Below, piece by piece: positions 56,634-64,000 of a DNA stretch of 64,000 nucleotides; position 1 is the stretch's first letter, and each line of letters opens with the position of its first letter. Both the position numbers and the translations under genes were made by a program. Source of the stretch: Thalassoglobus polymorphus (lineage in GTDB: Bacteria; Planctomycetota; Planctomycetia; Planctomycetales; Planctomycetaceae); contig NZ_CP036267.1 of NCBI RefSeq assembly GCF_007744255.1, positions 5,158,001 through 5,222,000 of the forward strand, read 5' to 3'. A model generated the notes under the pieces. It was not told the origin of the DNA. It saw only the letters and a list, made by a program, of their open reading frames with translations, and ran no database searches.

Positions 56634-57041
56634 TTATTCTTTTCGCATCCGAGCGACCGCAATCACTTCACGACCTCTCACGCTATAGCCAATAGGCCAA
56701 AGCAAATCTGGTGTCACTGAGGCCATCGGTACGCGAACCTGGACAATCACTTCGTCCCCGGAATACTTTCCTAATTGTGATTCGACTCTCGCGTACGTTC
56801 CCAGACTCCGGCTCAAGGTCTTCCGGACTTCTTCTTCCACGATCACATCATCCACACCATGAAGCGTGGCTATTCTTGCTCCGGCGCGGGCTGATTCAAC
56901 GACCTGCCCCTGAGCTGTGAACAGCAGGGAGAACTCACAGAGTCCCAGAAGCAGAACCATGAACATCGGCAGCACGAGAACCACTTCCAGGCTCACGAAC
57001 CCACGACGCGAACGATTTTGATTGTTTAGGTTCCGTCTCAT
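56634..57041 (-). CDS. tadE: TadE-like pseudopilin
   Basis: 135 residues. The N-terminus is basic (NRSRRGF) followed by VSLEVVLVLPMFMVLLLGLC, the TadE cleavage/TM pattern with Glu19 at the +5-like position of pilins. Probably processed by the prepilin peptidase encoded just upstream, whose stop overlaps this start by 4 bp. Confidence 0.9.
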   Translation of the reverse strand: MRRNLNNQNRSRRGFVSLEVVLVLPMFMVLLLGLCEFSLLFTAQGQVVESARAGARIATLHGVDDVIVEEEVRKTLSRSLGTYARVESQLGKYSGDEVIVQVRVPMASVTPDLLWPIGYSVRGREVIAVARMRKE

Positions 57042-57655
57042 TCCACCGTTTCCACTGGTTGAGAGATGACATCCTGAGGAGCCTTTTCATCTGCTCCGAC
57101 TTCCGGGTTGAGTTGTGGATAGTTCCAGGCCAACACCAACCACGTTGCCAACCCGACTGGACCGGCGTAAGTCATTACACGTCGTTTCAATTTATCATCC
57201 GCTGTCTCTTTGACTGGCTTTTTCCCGGCAGGTGTTTTTCCTGTTCCGAGGTATTGTTTCTTCGTACTTTTCAATCCCCGAGAGGTCAGACTCCACACGA
57301 TGACCCCAATGGTCAGCAAGAGTACGATGACCGTACTCGTGAGCATCACCCATAAGGTCAGCTTAAAACCGAGCCAAACACTCAGTGCTCCCATCAACTT
57401 GACGTCTCCACCACCACCACCACCGATGAACCACAGCACGAACAGGATTCCAAATCCGACCATGAATCCCAACACAGCTGAGCCAAGATGATGCCAGCCA
57501 TACATGAGTGACATTCCAATCTGAAAAACCCAGCCAGCGAAAAACATCGGAATCGTCAGCTTGTTTGGGATCTTTTTGAATCGAACATCCCAAACCATGG
57601 CAGCCACGGTGAACAGGCTGACTGCAACAACAACAATAATGGCACTTGGAGACAT
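57038..57655 (-). CDS. tadV: TadV/CpaA prepilin peptidase
   Basis: 205 residues, A24 aspartic protease. First catalytic Asp in MVWDVRFKKIPNKLT, second in the G-x-GD-type motif GGGGGGDVKLMGAL. Six helices predicted. It cleaves pilin leader peptides at the inner membrane. First gene of the tad operon; overlap with tadE implies coupling. A ~65-residue charged cytosolic loop (TSRGLKSTKKQYLGTGKTPA) is longer than usual for TadV. Confidence 0.9.
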   Translation of the reverse strand: MSPSAIIVVVAVSLFTVAAMVWDVRFKKIPNKLTIPMFFAGWVFQIGMSLMYGWHHLGSAVLGFMVGFGILFVLWFIGGGGGGDVKLMGALSVWLGFKLTLWVMLTSTVIVLLLTIGVIVWSLTSRGLKSTKKQYLGTGKTPAGKKPVKETADDKLKRRVMTYAGPVGLATWLVLAWNYPQLNPEVGADEKAPQDVISQPVETVE

Positions 57656-58059
57656 GTCTCTCTTCCACGGTGGTCAAATCGAATCGGGAAAACTCACGGG
57701 CATCCCAATAATGTTGCAACACTACGACATGTTCCCGGAAAAGGTCGCCTATGTTGCCTGAAACTCACATTTTCACTTGCTCAATTATTAACTGTAACGG
57801 TATCTCAGGTGAGGCATTCCTACCGAACTGATCCCAAGAGCAAGTGAAAACGACACACAAACCTGCACATTCGCTACAAATTGAACCTCAACAGCCGATT
57901 CAAAAATTCTCACCAAGACATCGCGAGTCTCCCTCAGCGATAATGCGGATCGTAACGATTTGACCAATCATACCTTCCACGCCAGATGCAGCAGCAGGCA
58001 AAGCGTTTTCCAAGTGAGCCCTCCCCGCCTGCCGATGACTTACCCCGGACAAGGATGTC

Positions 58060-58163
58060 TAGAGCAGTTTGCTCTACCGTGTGCCCGTGAAGAACGCATT
58101 TCTCTAGAAAAATGCGATTCGCCACGAGGCAGATCCTGCAAACCAATCCGAAAGATGCTCTAA
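58060..58163 (+). repeat. family B repeat, full copy
   Basis: CTAGAGCAGTTTGCTCTACC, GTGTGCCCGTGAAGAACGC, ATTTCTCTAG, GCCACGAGGCAGATCCTGC, AACCAATCCGAAAGATGCTC. Over 85% like the copy at 27330 by eye. It sits in the 534-bp divergent spacer upstream of the tad operon and 27 bp before the small gene at 58190. No clear tad promoter was read in this spacer. Confidence 0.92.
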
Positions 58164-58189
58164 ACACTCAACAGAAACAGGCGAGGGAC

Positions 58190-58498
58190 ATGCAAGAAAT
58201 CGATCGAGCTCTGGAATCTTTCGATGAACTTCACTCTTTTGTTCATCAGACCCTCTGTGAGTCTGAGAATCTACTTTCTGATCAATTTGAAACCAGAAAG
58301 TCCCCGCTGGTCATCAAAGACCGCGTCTGCGCAATCGAATACCGACTGCGCGGCCCCCGCAGTTTGAAGCTCGCCGCTATCTGGGCTGCCGACACCAATG
58401 TTATTTACTTCTACGACGCCCGTGGTGAACGTAACCTCAAGGTCAAACTGACCACCCGCCTGCCCGCGCTCGAACTGGACGAATCCACTGCAGCGTAA
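58190..58498 (+). CDS. small hypothetical protein
   Basis: 102 residues starting MQEIDRALESFDELHSFVHQ. Predicted N-terminal helix, then RLRGPRSLKLAAIWAADTNV, IYFYDARGERNLKVKLTT, alternating strands. Cytosolic, no family recognised. GAGG lies about 4 nt upstream of ATG 58190. The frame extends upstream through the family B repeat, but that part is repeat DNA, not gene. It is flanked on both sides by family B copies. Confidence 0.7.
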   Translation: MQEIDRALESFDELHSFVHQTLCESENLLSDQFETRKSPLVIKDRVCAIEYRLRGPRSLKLAAIWAADTNVIYFYDARGERNLKVKLTTRLPALELDESTAA

Positions 58499-58518
58499 AG
58501 AATTTCTCCAATTCGCAT

Positions 58519-58592
58519 TCTGCCTCAAGGTGGACAGCGATTTCACTATTGAATCGCGCCCTTCACGGGTAAACGGTAGAGCGAAATGCCCT
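58519..58592 (-). repeat. family B repeat, degenerate
   Basis: Plus strand TCTGCCTCAAGGTGGACAGC, then CCCTTCACGGGTAAACGGTAG, AGCGAAATGC: reverse-oriented modules. It lies between the small hypothetical gene and the terminator. Confidence 0.7.
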
Positions 58593-58604
58593 CATGACGA
58601 TGTG

Positions 58605-58649
58605 AACAAAAAAACACCCTCGACACATGCTATTGTGCCGAGGGTGTTT
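58605..58649 (-). terminator. rho-independent terminator of the oxidoreductase gene
   Basis: An 11-bp stem AAACACCCTCG / CGAGGGTGTTT (58612-58622 and 58639-58649) with an inner CACA/TGTG pairing. On the minus strand it runs into TTTTTTTGTT. It lies 46 bp after the gene's stop codon. Confidence 0.9.
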
Positions 58650-58694
58650 GACTTTCGAGTCCAACTGCATTCAAAGAATGCATTATAGGTCGTG

Positions 58695-60005
58695 TTACGA
58701 TACTTCCCAGCCGGTGCGGTACGACTTGCTGATGTACTTGTCGGCAGCTGAGGTGTTTGTCGCTTTCAGATTTGCAGCGTCCCATTCCAGTTTTTCACCA
58801 GTTCGGTAAGCAACGTTTCCGAGTAGAACAGTTTCGGACAGTGCGCCGGAATAATCGAAGTTGCAAGTGGTCGGTGACCCATCTTTGCAAGCTTTGATCC
58901 ACTCAGCGTGGTGGCCGATGGAGTTCGGAATCGATTCTGCAGGAGCAGTGAAATCAGCGAATTTTTCACGAGGGAACAGACGGTAGTTGCCGTAGTCAGC
59001 AAACATGTGACCTTCAGTTCCAACGAACATCACACCGCTTCCGGGGACGCGTTCGCCAGCAACTTTCTTCGGAGTCATGTTGCCGTCGTACCAGGTCAAC
59101 TTACAAGGAGCAAGATCCCCACGTTTCGGGAACTGATACTCGACAGTTAAACCGAGTGGGCAAGTTTCCGGATGAACTTCTGGACCGGTGGCGACACAAC
59201 TGGTCGGATGACGCAGCTTGAGCGCCCAGAATGGAAGGTCCATGTAATGGCAACCCATGTCGCCCAAAGTTCCTTGACCGAAATCCCACCAGCGACGCCA
59301 TTGAGCTGGGTGGTAACGTCCAGCTGCGTAGGGACGTTCAGGAGCCGGCCCCAACCACAGGTCCCAGTTCAAGTGAGCAGGCGGCTGTTCAGCTTTTTCC
59401 GGACGCTCTCCGCCGCCCCAACCTTTTCCAACCCAAACATGAGCCTCGGTCACATCGCCGATCGCTCCCGATTGGATGATTTCGACAACTCGACGATAGT
59501 TGTTTCCAGCATGAATTTGCGTCCCCAGCTGAGTGGCGACACCCGCTTCTTTGGCAGCTTCAGCGATGATGCGAGCTTCCTGAACGGTGTGTGTCAGCGG
59601 CTTTTCACAGTAGACATGCAAACCTGCACGAATCGCACGAATCGTCGCCGGTGCGTGATGATGGTCGGTCGTTCCAATCACGACTGCGTCAATTTTGCCT
59701 TTTTCGGCATCGAGCATTTCTCGATAATCAGCATAAGGACGTGCGTCGGGAATTTCCTTCAACTTCCGATCGAGATAATTTTTGTCGACATCAACAAGAG
59801 CGACAATGTTTTCCCCTAAGACCCCCTGGATATCAGCAGCTGCGCGGTTTGCAGTTCCGATGCAGGCGATGTTCAGCTTCTCATTTGGCGACTTCGAATC
59901 CTGTGCTTGTGCTCCAGTCCAGACACTTGCTGCAATGGCTCCCGCACCGGCCATCGTTGTGGTCTTCAGGAAATCACGTCGATTTGCTTGGTATTGTTTG
60001 GTCAT
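58695..60005 (-). CDS. Tat-exported Gfo/Idh/MocA oxidoreductase
   Basis: 436 residues. The Tat signal is NRRDFLKTTTMAGAGAIAAS. Rossmann domain from LNIACIGTANRAAADIQGVL; the family Lys motif is VYCEKPLTHTVQEA. C-terminal alpha/beta substrate domain includes WDLWLGPAPERPYAAGRYHP and GTLGDMGCHYMDLPFWALKL, typical of planctomycete exported sugar dehydrogenase-like proteins. NAD(P) would be imported in the folded enzyme. Substrate probably a sugar or inositol derivative; unknown. Confidence 0.92.
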   Translation of the reverse strand: MTKQYQANRRDFLKTTTMAGAGAIAASVWTGAQAQDSKSPNEKLNIACIGTANRAAADIQGVLGENIVALVDVDKNYLDRKLKEIPDARPYADYREMLDAEKGKIDAVVIGTTDHHHAPATIRAIRAGLHVYCEKPLTHTVQEARIIAEAAKEAGVATQLGTQIHAGNNYRRVVEIIQSGAIGDVTEAHVWVGKGWGGGERPEKAEQPPAHLNWDLWLGPAPERPYAAGRYHPAQWRRWWDFGQGTLGDMGCHYMDLPFWALKLRHPTSCVATGPEVHPETCPLGLTVEYQFPKRGDLAPCKLTWYDGNMTPKKVAGERVPGSGVMFVGTEGHMFADYGNYRLFPREKFADFTAPAESIPNSIGHHAEWIKACKDGSPTTCNFDYSGALSETVLLGNVAYRTGEKLEWDAANLKATNTSAADKYISKSYRTGWEVS

Positions 60006-60040
60006 ATTCGATTCCGATTAGTTGAAGTGCTACGTAAAGT

Positions 60041-60116
60041 CAGGACCTATCCGATCACCTCGATAATGAAGACGTTTCTCACTGTTTGAGAGGCCAAATT
60101 AGGGTTCTGGACCATT
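60041..60116 (+). repeat. possible family A repeat, highly degenerate copy A9
   Basis: CAGGACCTATCCGATCACCTC, GACGTTTCTCACTGTTTGAG, AGGCCAAATTAGGGTTCTGG. Core and spacing roughly follow family A but both ends are eroded. Confidence 0.35.
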
Positions 60117-60243
60117 CCTTGAGTAATTGATAAAGCCACAACGACTCTCGGGTCAATGGAAGTGACTGAGATTGTTGTGATTCACCATAAAATGGGTTGA
60201 GATGAAATGTGTTGAAATTAATTGATTTTTCGGGCGTCCCGGA

Positions 60244-61692
60244 TTATGCCAGCAATCCTTCGATCACTTTGGCTGGCTGATTATCCGTGAGAGTTTGCTC
60301 TCGCTTCGCGTATTCGTATTTCAGTTCGTCGTGCTTGAGTCCGAACAAGTGAAGTAAGGTGGCGTGGTAGTCATAGTGATTAACGACATCCTCGACAGCC
60401 TTGTGTCCCCACTCATCGGTTTTTCCATGAACGTGACCGGCCTTGAATCCACCTCCGGCAACCCAGGAGCTGAATCCATGTGTGTTGTGATCGCGACCGA
60501 TTTTATCTCGACCACCATCATTTTGAATCACTGGTAAACGTCCCATCTCTCCCCCCCAATGGACGACGGTCGAATCGAGGAGGCCACGAGCTTTCAAATC
60601 GGCGACCAACGCAGCGGAAGGCTGGTCGACTTTTTCACACGCTTTAGGAAGCGAACTGATAATCCTGTTGTGGCTATCCCAGAGCTGATTTTGTGTATAA
60701 ACCTGAACAAAGCGGACTCCACGTTCAATCAGTCGGCGAGCGATGAGGCAACGTGTTCCGTATTCACTTGTCGTTTTATTTGCACTGTGAATCCCGTACA
60801 TCTCTTGAGTCGCCTTGGTCTCCTTTGTCAAATCGAGAGCTTCGGTCGCCGCGACTTGCATCTTGGCTGCCAGTTCATACGTCGCGATTCGAGCTTCCAA
60901 ATCGTGCTGTCCCGGGAAACGCTCTTGATGTCGGCGATTCAGGCTGTCAAGGAAATTCAGTGCGTTTTGTTGCGGTGCTCCCTTGAGATGTGGAGGTGGA
61001 ACGAGATCGAGAATCCTCGGTTCCTGAGGTCGCACAACGGTCCCCTGAAAAGTCGAAGGGAGAAATCCATTCTGCCAGTTCTCAACCCCCAAAACCGGGA
61101 GTTGTGCCGGATCGATGAGCGCCATAAAGGCGGGCAGGTTATCAGCTTCACAGCCAAGACCGTAAGTCAGCCAACTTCCTAGAGTCGGGCGGCCTTCGAG
61201 AATCCGGCCAGTCTGCAAAGCTCGGATCGACTGACCGTGATTATTGACAGACGTCCGCATCGACCGGATAAGACAAATATCGTCGGCGATGGCACTGGTG
61301 TACGGAATTAACTCAGAGAGTTCCATCCCACATTCGCCACGCGGAGCGAATTTCCATGGGCTGTGAAACACCTTCGAACTCGCCTGTGCGGCATTGTCGT
61401 ATTTGATCTCCCCCGGGAACGCTTTGCCATCATATTTTGCCATCTCCGGCTTAGGGTCGAACATGTCATGATGACTTGGTCCACCTTGCATCCATAGCGA
61501 AATCATCGCCTTGGCTTGAGCGGGATGCTCCGTTTCCTTCGGCTTGGCATCGTAGACCGGTTGTACGAACGGTGGTTTCTTGGGAGCTGCTTGCGCTTCT
61601 TTTTCCAGGAGCCAAGCCAACGCCAGTGAGCTAACGCTCAGCGAGCTTTGCGCGAGGAAATGACGTCGAGTTTGATGGTTCTCGAATTGCAT
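60244..61692 (-). CDS. Tat-exported DUF1501 protein
   Basis: 482 residues. Tat signal TRRHFLAQSSLSVSSLALAW. DUF1501 core (sulfatase-like alkaline-phosphatase fold) with ISLWMQGGPSHHDMFDPKPE, ICLIRSMRTSVNNHGQSIRA, VHWGGEMGRLPVIQNDGGRD and RDHNTHGFSSWVAGGG. Function not established; in planctomycetes it is almost always paired with a DUF1549/DUF1553 gene, as here (17-bp gap), so both are probably one unit. Confidence 0.95.
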   Translation of the reverse strand: MQFENHQTRRHFLAQSSLSVSSLALAWLLEKEAQAAPKKPPFVQPVYDAKPKETEHPAQAKAMISLWMQGGPSHHDMFDPKPEMAKYDGKAFPGEIKYDNAAQASSKVFHSPWKFAPRGECGMELSELIPYTSAIADDICLIRSMRTSVNNHGQSIRALQTGRILEGRPTLGSWLTYGLGCEADNLPAFMALIDPAQLPVLGVENWQNGFLPSTFQGTVVRPQEPRILDLVPPPHLKGAPQQNALNFLDSLNRRHQERFPGQHDLEARIATYELAAKMQVAATEALDLTKETKATQEMYGIHSANKTTSEYGTRCLIARRLIERGVRFVQVYTQNQLWDSHNRIISSLPKACEKVDQPSAALVADLKARGLLDSTVVHWGGEMGRLPVIQNDGGRDKIGRDHNTHGFSSWVAGGGFKAGHVHGKTDEWGHKAVEDVVNHYDYHATLLHLFGLKHDELKYEYAKREQTLTDNQPAKVIEGLLA

Positions 61693-61709
61693 TCTGACTT
61701 CTCTTGGTT

Positions 61710-64000
61710 TTAGTTGATGTAGAGGAACTCGTTGGAGCTAAACAGCATTTGGCACAAATTCGCCAACGCTTCCTGTTGAATGGCCTTCGCAACATCTCCT
61801 TTTTTCAGAGTGATGCGGCCTTCCAGCAACTTGACTTGTTCTCCAACGAAGGCTTGAGCCTCAACGACTTCTGAGCTTTCAGCATTCCGACCGTATGAAA
61901 GATTCCAAGCCTGCTGAATCTGCGACTCCAGATTGTCTGGGTGTTCCTTTTGAATCCGCTCCGCGAGCACTTTGGAATACTTCAAAGCAAATTCACTGTT
62001 CAGAAGCATTAGCGACTGAGGAGTCGCTGTCGAAGCTCGACGGACTTCACAGTTGGGTGACATCTGAGGCAAATCAAAGGCTTCCATAACTGAAAGTGGT
62101 CGGCTGCGACGTGATTGCACATAAACGCTACGGCGGTGTTCTTTCCCCCTTAAAGGGATCACTTTTCCAGGTCGACCGGCGTTTAAGTTTTCAATTCCCA
62201 ACACCCAGCGACCGACCTTATCTGCCATCACAGGAACGGGTTCGCCATAGACATCTTCATTCAAGACGCCAGCAACAAACAGAATCGAGTCTCTGACTGT
62301 TTCGGCATCGATTCGACGTAGATTGGCGGCCCCGTACAGAAGATTTTCCGGGTCGGAGGCTGCCAGTTCTTGAGAGCGATGAGCAGCCTGCTGCCAGGTT
62401 GTCGAATTGAGAATCAAGCGGTGAAGATGTTTGACACTCCACCCCGAATTGATGAATTCCAAGGCGAGCCAGTCGAGCAATTCCGGATGCGTTGGCTTCG
62501 ATCCAAGTTGGCCGAAATCGGTCGGCGTGGCAACCAGTCCCTGACCAAAGTGATGCATCCAGATTCGATTTACAATTACACGGGCTGTCAAAGGATGATT
62601 TGGATGCGTCAAACGTTTCGCAAGTGCAGTTCGACGACCAGTGGTGCTGAACTTTGGATCGTTCTCCGGGATCTCAGGAACGTCTGAAGTGAGTGAAACG
62701 ACTGTCAGCCCACTTGGTAGCACTTTCTGTTTTGGCTGTTCATGATCGCCTCTAGCGAACAGGTAGCTGTCTGGAACCACGCCATTGAGTTCCATCGTTG
62801 CCCGGACGTAATTCTGCTTCGGTTTCTTCTTGCGAATTTCGTTCGCTTTGTTTGCCAGAGCTTTTAATTCGTCGGCAGCCTTCCTGTCGTACAGGTAGAG
62901 AGACCCCGCAGTCACATTGAGCGTGGGATGCTTTTTGATCAGATCTTTCTGTTCAGGTGTGCGTTTCTTCGCAGGGGTCGCGTGTGCGGCACGTCCCAAC
63001 TCGTGAAGCTCTTCAGGAAGCTTCGCTAACTGTTTCTCAAAAGTCGCCTGGATGAACTCGTCCTGTTTTTTGGTTCGTTCTGCCAGGATCTTTTTAGCTT
63101 CCTTTTCAATTTCTGCAGCAAGTTTTCGATCTTCGTCAGTATAGAGAGAGACACGACGCTGCGCGGGTGTACGCCATTTCTTCCAATCGAGTGCGGGATC
63201 AAAGACCGCTCGTAATTGATAGTAATCGGCTTGCGGAATGGGATCGTAACGATGGTCATGGCATTGGGCACATCCGACAGTCATTCCCATTAAGGAAGAG
63301 GTCACAATTTTCAGTGTCTCGGCGATGACCTCATTGCGTGCGAGATTTTTATCGTCCACAGCTCCACCAGTTCCGTCGGGAGCCATCCGCAAAAATCCTG
63401 TAGCAGCTAATAACTCAGCATCCTCAGGAGTGAGGTTATTGATTTTTGACTTAATGAGTTCATCGCCGGCAAGCTGTTCGAGGATGAAGCGATCAAACGG
63501 TTTATCCTCGTTGAAGGACCGTATGACGTAGTCGCGATACCGCCACGCATCGGGCCGCACCTTGTCGGCAGTATTGTAACCTTCTGAGTCTGAATACCCT
63601 GCAACATCCAGCCAGTGTCGTCCCCAACGTTCTCCATAGTGCGGAGACGCCAGCCACTGATCAACCAGTTGCGAATAAGCATCGGGAGAGTCATTCTTGA
63701 CGAACTTTTCGATCTCCTCAGGAGTGGGAGGCAACCCTGTCAAGTTAAACTTCAATCTTCGAATCAGAGTTTTCCGCTCGGCAGGTGTTGTGAACGAAAA
63801 TCCTTCTGCTTCGAGTTGCTGCAGAATAAATGCGTCGATGGGATTAGTAACTAGCTCCGTTCCCTGCACCTTTGGAATTTCTGGAGTCTGAATCGGTTGA
63901 TACGACCAGTGAGCGAGTTCTTCGGGAGTAATCAGTGGCCCTTCAAGGGTCTCTGGTTCTTCTCGTAGAGTGGGTGCGCCAGCGTCGATCCACTTGCGGA
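61710..64000 (-). CDS. DUF1549/DUF1553 planctomycete cytochrome-type protein (5' end outside window)
   Basis: More than 760 residues; the frame stays open to the window end, upstream of GTG 63869. At the edge RKWIDAGAP matches the end of a PSCyt1 heme domain; no CxxCH is within the window. DUF1549 follows (ELAHWSYQPI; DAFILQQLEAEGF; WLASPHYGERWGRHWLDVAG; YVIRSFNEDKPFDRFILEQL; CAQCHDHRYDPIPQADYY contains a CxxCH). A coiled-coil region (about 62.8-63.1 kb) leads into DUF1553 (HPNHPLTARVIVNRIWMHHF; RRIDAETVRDSILFVAGVLN). Probably periplasmic, electron-transfer linked; role unknown. Confidence 0.93.
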   Translation of the reverse strand, partial: RKWIDAGAPTLREEPETLEGPLITPEELAHWSYQPIQTPEIPKVQGTELVTNPIDAFILQQLEAEGFSFTTPAERKTLIRRLKFNLTGLPPTPEEIEKFVKNDSPDAYSQLVDQWLASPHYGERWGRHWLDVAGYSDSEGYNTADKVRPDAWRYRDYVIRSFNEDKPFDRFILEQLAGDELIKSKINNLTPEDAELLAATGFLRMAPDGTGGAVDDKNLARNEVIAETLKIVTSSLMGMTVGCAQCHDHRYDPIPQADYYQLRAVFDPALDWKKWRTPAQRRVSLYTDEDRKLAAEIEKEAKKILAERTKKQDEFIQATFEKQLAKLPEELHELGRAAHATPAKKRTPEQKDLIKKHPTLNVTAGSLYLYDRKAADELKALANKANEIRKKKPKQNYVRATMELNGVVPDSYLFARGDHEQPKQKVLPSGLTVVSLTSDVPEIPENDPKFSTTGRRTALAKRLTHPNHPLTARVIVNRIWMHHFGQGLVATPTDFGQLGSKPTHPELLDWLALEFINSGWSVKHLHRLILNSTTWQQAAHRSQELAASDPENLLYGAANLRRIDAETVRDSILFVAGVLNEDVYGEPVPVMADKVGRWVLGIENLNAGRPGKVIPLRGKEHRRSVYVQSRRSRPLSVMEAFDLPQMSPNCEVRRASTATPQSLMLLNSEFALKYSKVLAERIQKEHPDNLESQIQQAWNLSYGRNAESSEVVEAQAFVGEQVKLLEGRITLKKGDVAKAIQQEALANLCQMLFSSNEFLYIN

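Overview
The window looks like chromosomal DNA of a planctomycete (Planctomycetota, probably order Planctomycetales). The evidence is a DUF1549/DUF1553 cytochrome-type protein next to a Tat-exported DUF1501 protein, a Tat-exported Gfo/Idh/MocA oxidoreductase, a secreted heparan-type sulfatase, secreted FG-GAP and HEAT-like proteins, and many single-gene transcription units separated by long spacers. No rRNA, tRNA, CRISPR array, transposase or prophage gene was seen. Base composition looks even, near 50% GC by eye.

Layout. 1-9 kb: end of a GT4 glycosyltransferase, a GT39-type membrane glycosyltransferase, a sulfatase, a DUF3311/sodium-solute symporter pair, an esterase and a secreted FG-GAP protein. 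9-20.7 kb: type II glutamine synthetase behind a textbook sigma-54 promoter, ComM/YifB, an SGNH-like protein, a PDZ protein, a PAP2 phosphatase, PhnA, a ZIP permease with an ABM-domain membrane protein, a HxpB-like HAD phosphatase and a KefB-type antiporter. 20.7-25.1 kb: an ECF42 sigma-factor island with three DGPF/YCII genes and VOC genes. Two copies of one palindromic promoter (TGTCGA-N17-CGACA) sit before two of its genes, and one VOC gene carries an in-frame TAG. 25.2-36.6 kb: a stress/dormancy cluster (HbpS-META, Dps, HAD-ATPase fusion, DUF2238, Usp, HPF, Rnk, BON) ending in an NtrC-type regulator and PAS kinase. Sigma-54 promoters can be read before dps, a BON gene and a 38-residue ORF. 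37-50.4 kb: a secreted HEAT-like protein, a Nat-type ABC exporter whose permease carries a CPBP protease, LigA, ParA, SpoVG with an inserted zinc ribbon, IspE, a BRCT-MerR-TPR protein and a DAO oxidoreductase. 50.6-57.7 kb: a Tad locus (tadV, tadE, cpaB, tadG, cpaF, tadB, tadC) without pilin, secretin or tadZ. 58-64 kb: a small hypothetical gene, then the oxidoreductase, DUF1501 and DUF1549/1553 genes.

Two families of intergenic foldback repeats run through the window. Family A is about 82 bp, with imperfect 18-bp terminal inverted repeats beginning TAGAAC. Family B is about 105 bp and modular; its decayed form was amplified into a 4-unit 99-bp tandem array. Four genes (GT4, glutamine synthetase, SGNH-like, ParA) use as stop codon the TAG that forms the first bases of a repeat. 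This points to a mobile REP/MITE-like element that lands on (C)TAG. The most notable signals are these repeats, the ECF42 palindromic promoters, the local sigma-54 circuit, and several unusual domain fusions.
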